Assembly (NCBI GenBank): GCA_025360965.1
Contig: JANYBC010000224.1
Span: forward strand, 1 to 35,854
Direction of reading: 5' to 3'
Source of the DNA: Anaeromyxobacter sp.
GTDB lineage: Bacteria > Myxococcota > Myxococcia > Myxococcales > Anaeromyxobacteraceae
Length of the DNA stretch: 35,854 bases
Part shown: piece after piece, positions 34,377 to 35,854 of the stretch
Layout: every line of letters begins with the position of its first letter
How positions within the stretch are numbered: position 1 is the stretch's first letter
Position numbers and translations under genes: made by a program
The notes under the pieces: model-generated
What the model was told of the DNA's origin: nothing
Seen by the model: only the letters and a program-made list of their open reading frames with translations
The model's database searches: none

Positions 34377-34427
34377 GCCGCGGCCCCATCCCCTAGAGAC
34401 CTGAGACTCGTCGAGAGAGAGAGACCG

Positions 34428-35716
34428 ATGGCCCAGCCCACCGACCTGTACCGCCACAACCCGCTCATCCACCGCGACCGCCGCCTCGGCGAGTCGAAGT
34501 CCGAGTGGGTCCGCTCCTTCGCCTGCACCGACCTGAAGCCGCTCATCGTCTGCCGTGGCCCCATCCGCAAGGAGGCCATGGACGTCTTCGAGGAGATGGG
34601 GATCGGCCACTACGGGATCCTGCTCTCGGAGAAGGACTCGATCGTCTACCCGAACGCCCTGGCGCCCGAGCTGCGCCAGTTCAACGACAGCAGCCGCGTC
34701 CACCGGGTGCCCGACTACTCGGGCGCCAGCAAGGAGGAGCGAGTCGAGCGGATGAACCAGATCGTGCAGATCGCGCACGACAACGGCTACGACTCGGTCT
34801 TCGCCGGCTACGGCTTCATGGCCGAGGACGAGGAGTTCGTCGCCACCCTGGAGAAGGCCGGCCTCAAGTTCATCGGCCCCAACTCGCGGACCCAGGCCCG
34901 CGCCGGCAAGAAGGACGAGGCCAAGCGCACCGCGCTGGAGGTGAAGGTCAGCGTCACGCCGGGCATCAACAACCTCACCGCCCGCACCGTGGTCTCCAAG
35001 TTCCCAAGCCGCAAGCAACTGCTGGCGGTCATCGAGGCCCGCAAGCTCACCGTCGATCCCAAGGTGGTCGCCGACGAGAAGCGCCCGCTCGAGGACCTCG
35101 CCGACGCCATCCTGGCCGCCTGCTACGCCAGCGGCCAGGACCTCTACACCATCGACGAGCTGGGCGTGCAGGTGGAGAAGGAGGTCGCCGCCATGTTCAA
35201 GGAGCACCCGCGCAGCCGGGTGCGCCTCAAGGCCATCGGCGGCGGCGGCGGCAAGGGCCAGCGCATCCTGGGCGGCTCGCTGCTGACGCTGGAGAAGGCC
35301 ACCGACAAGGAGATCGCCGCGGCCAGCGCCGAGGCACCGGCCATGGTCCGGGAGGTGCTCAACGAGGTCAAGGCCACCGGCGTCGGCGACAACAAGAACG
35401 TGCTGGTCGAGCTCAACATCGAGCAGACCCGCCACAACGAGATCCAGCTGCTCGGAAATGGCGAGTGGTGCGTGACGCTGGGCGGCCGCGACTGCTCGCT
35501 GCAGATGCACGAACAGAAGCTGCTCGAGATCTCGGTGACCCAGGAGAGCCTGGCCGCCGCCATCGCCCGCGCCGAGAAGGCCGGCAGGAAGGCCGAGGCC
35601 AGGTCGCTGGCCACCGATCTGGAGATCCTCAAGCGGATGGAGGCCGACGCGGCTCGCTTCGGACAGGCCGTCGGGCTCGACTCGGCCTCGACCTTCGAGT
35701 GCATCGTCGACCGCGA
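34428..35716 (+). CDS. Divergent biotin carboxylase subunit (3' end missing)
   Basis: ATP-dependent carboxylation of biotin. Recognisable blocks: N-terminal Rossmann-like domain (LIVCRGPIRKEAM, SVFAGYGFMAEDEEF), FIGPNSRT (148-155), ATP-grasp glycine loop AIGGGGGKGQRI (269-280), RHNEIQLLG (335-343) and GGRDCSLQMHEQKLLE (352-367). About 85 residues separate PGINN from the glycine loop, where ordinary biotin carboxylases have about 30, so there is an inserted helical segment (about 190-255). The usual QRRHQK is QMHEQK here. The frame is sound to Arg429 (35714). The bases that follow encode nothing sensible because they are the inverted continuation (FMEVNTRIQVEHRVSE read leftward). Confidence 0.85.
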
Positions 35717-35854
35717 AGAAGTCGTTCGGGTCCTTTGGGTTGGTGAACTTGAGGCTGTAGCAGAGCTCCGAGACCCGGTGCTCCACCTGGATGCGGGTGT
35801 TGACCTCCATGAAGTAGTAGCGGTCGCGGTCGACGATGCACTCGAAGGTCGAGG
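35686..35854. repeat. Fold-back: 31-bp perfect inverted repeat around an inverted gene segment
   Basis: 35686-35716 and 35824-35854 are exact reverse complements. The 107 bases between them, read leftward, continue the biotin carboxylase (YYFMEVNTRIQVEHRVSE, then LCYSLKFTNPKDPNDFF). The gene therefore runs to the first arm and then turns back on itself. This is typical of a contig-end misassembly or an amplification chimera. A real inversion in a gene of this kind would destroy it. Confidence 0.9.

Noticed and set aside
32541-35810. Very long leftward open frame beginning MEVNTRIQVEHRVSE
   Set aside because: Only its first 30 or so residues are genuine carboxylase sequence, caused by the fold-back at the end. 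The rest is antisense to the carboxyltransferase and biotin carboxylase genes.

Overview
The window is a G+C-rich, gene-dense bacterial segment of about 36 kb. Its gene content (ECF sigma factor coupled to a transmembrane Ser/Thr kinase, Pal and Cls envelope genes, a multiheme lipoprotein, an Alvin-type ferredoxin, a zinc-ribbon/TonB-like envelope protein), frequent GTG starts and 4-nt stop/start overlaps fit the Myxococcota, most likely an Anaeromyxobacter-like organism. That assignment is inference from gene content; there is no rRNA gene to test it. I found no tRNA, CRISPR array, insertion sequence or phage gene.

Layout. 1-2837: 3' part of a pyruvate carboxylase gene, cut by the window edge, and a zinc-free quinone oxidoreductase. 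2881-7493: CBS-domain protein, single-domain response regulator, rsmE coupled to an MFS transporter gene, two small unknown proteins and a TrmJ-type tRNA methyltransferase. 7521-10068: His-tailed SlyD, a nitronate-monooxygenase-like flavoprotein with a Cys-rich tail, and a tri-heme lipoprotein cytochrome. 10117-15014: a tetR - membrane fusion protein - RND efflux operon with a recognisable promoter. 15049-18915: rhlE coupled to an ETF-beta-lysine-methyltransferase-like gene, and a membrane-anchored TPR protein coupled to a saccharopine-dehydrogenase-like enzyme. 19065-24596: envelope genes (transglutaminase-like protein, zinc-ribbon/TonB-like protein, exported beta-type protein coupled to cardiolipin synthase, small membrane protein, Pal). 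24593-27897: two divergent sigma factors, one coupled to a transmembrane kinase. 27980-31348: a small secreted protein ending in a CX5C motif, a VKOR-DsbA fusion, and a convergent S41 protease with two cysteines beside its active site. 31474-31662: ferredoxin with a palindrome upstream and a terminator downstream. 31719-32634 has no convincing gene. 32652-end: acyl-CoA carboxylase carboxyltransferase and a divergent biotin carboxylase.

The last 169 bases are abnormal. The biotin carboxylase reads normally to about 35714; the remaining sequence is the reverse complement of its own expected continuation, bounded by a 31-bp perfect inverted repeat. This is most likely an assembly or amplification fold-back, so the final codons should not be trusted.

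The best candidates for new biology are (i) the sigma/sigma/kinase module at 24593-27897, with a non-RD kinase and a long presumed periplasmic coiled coil, and (ii) the disulfide neighbourhood at 27980-31348, where a VKOR-DsbA oxidase sits between a secreted CX5C protein and a four-cysteine protease.
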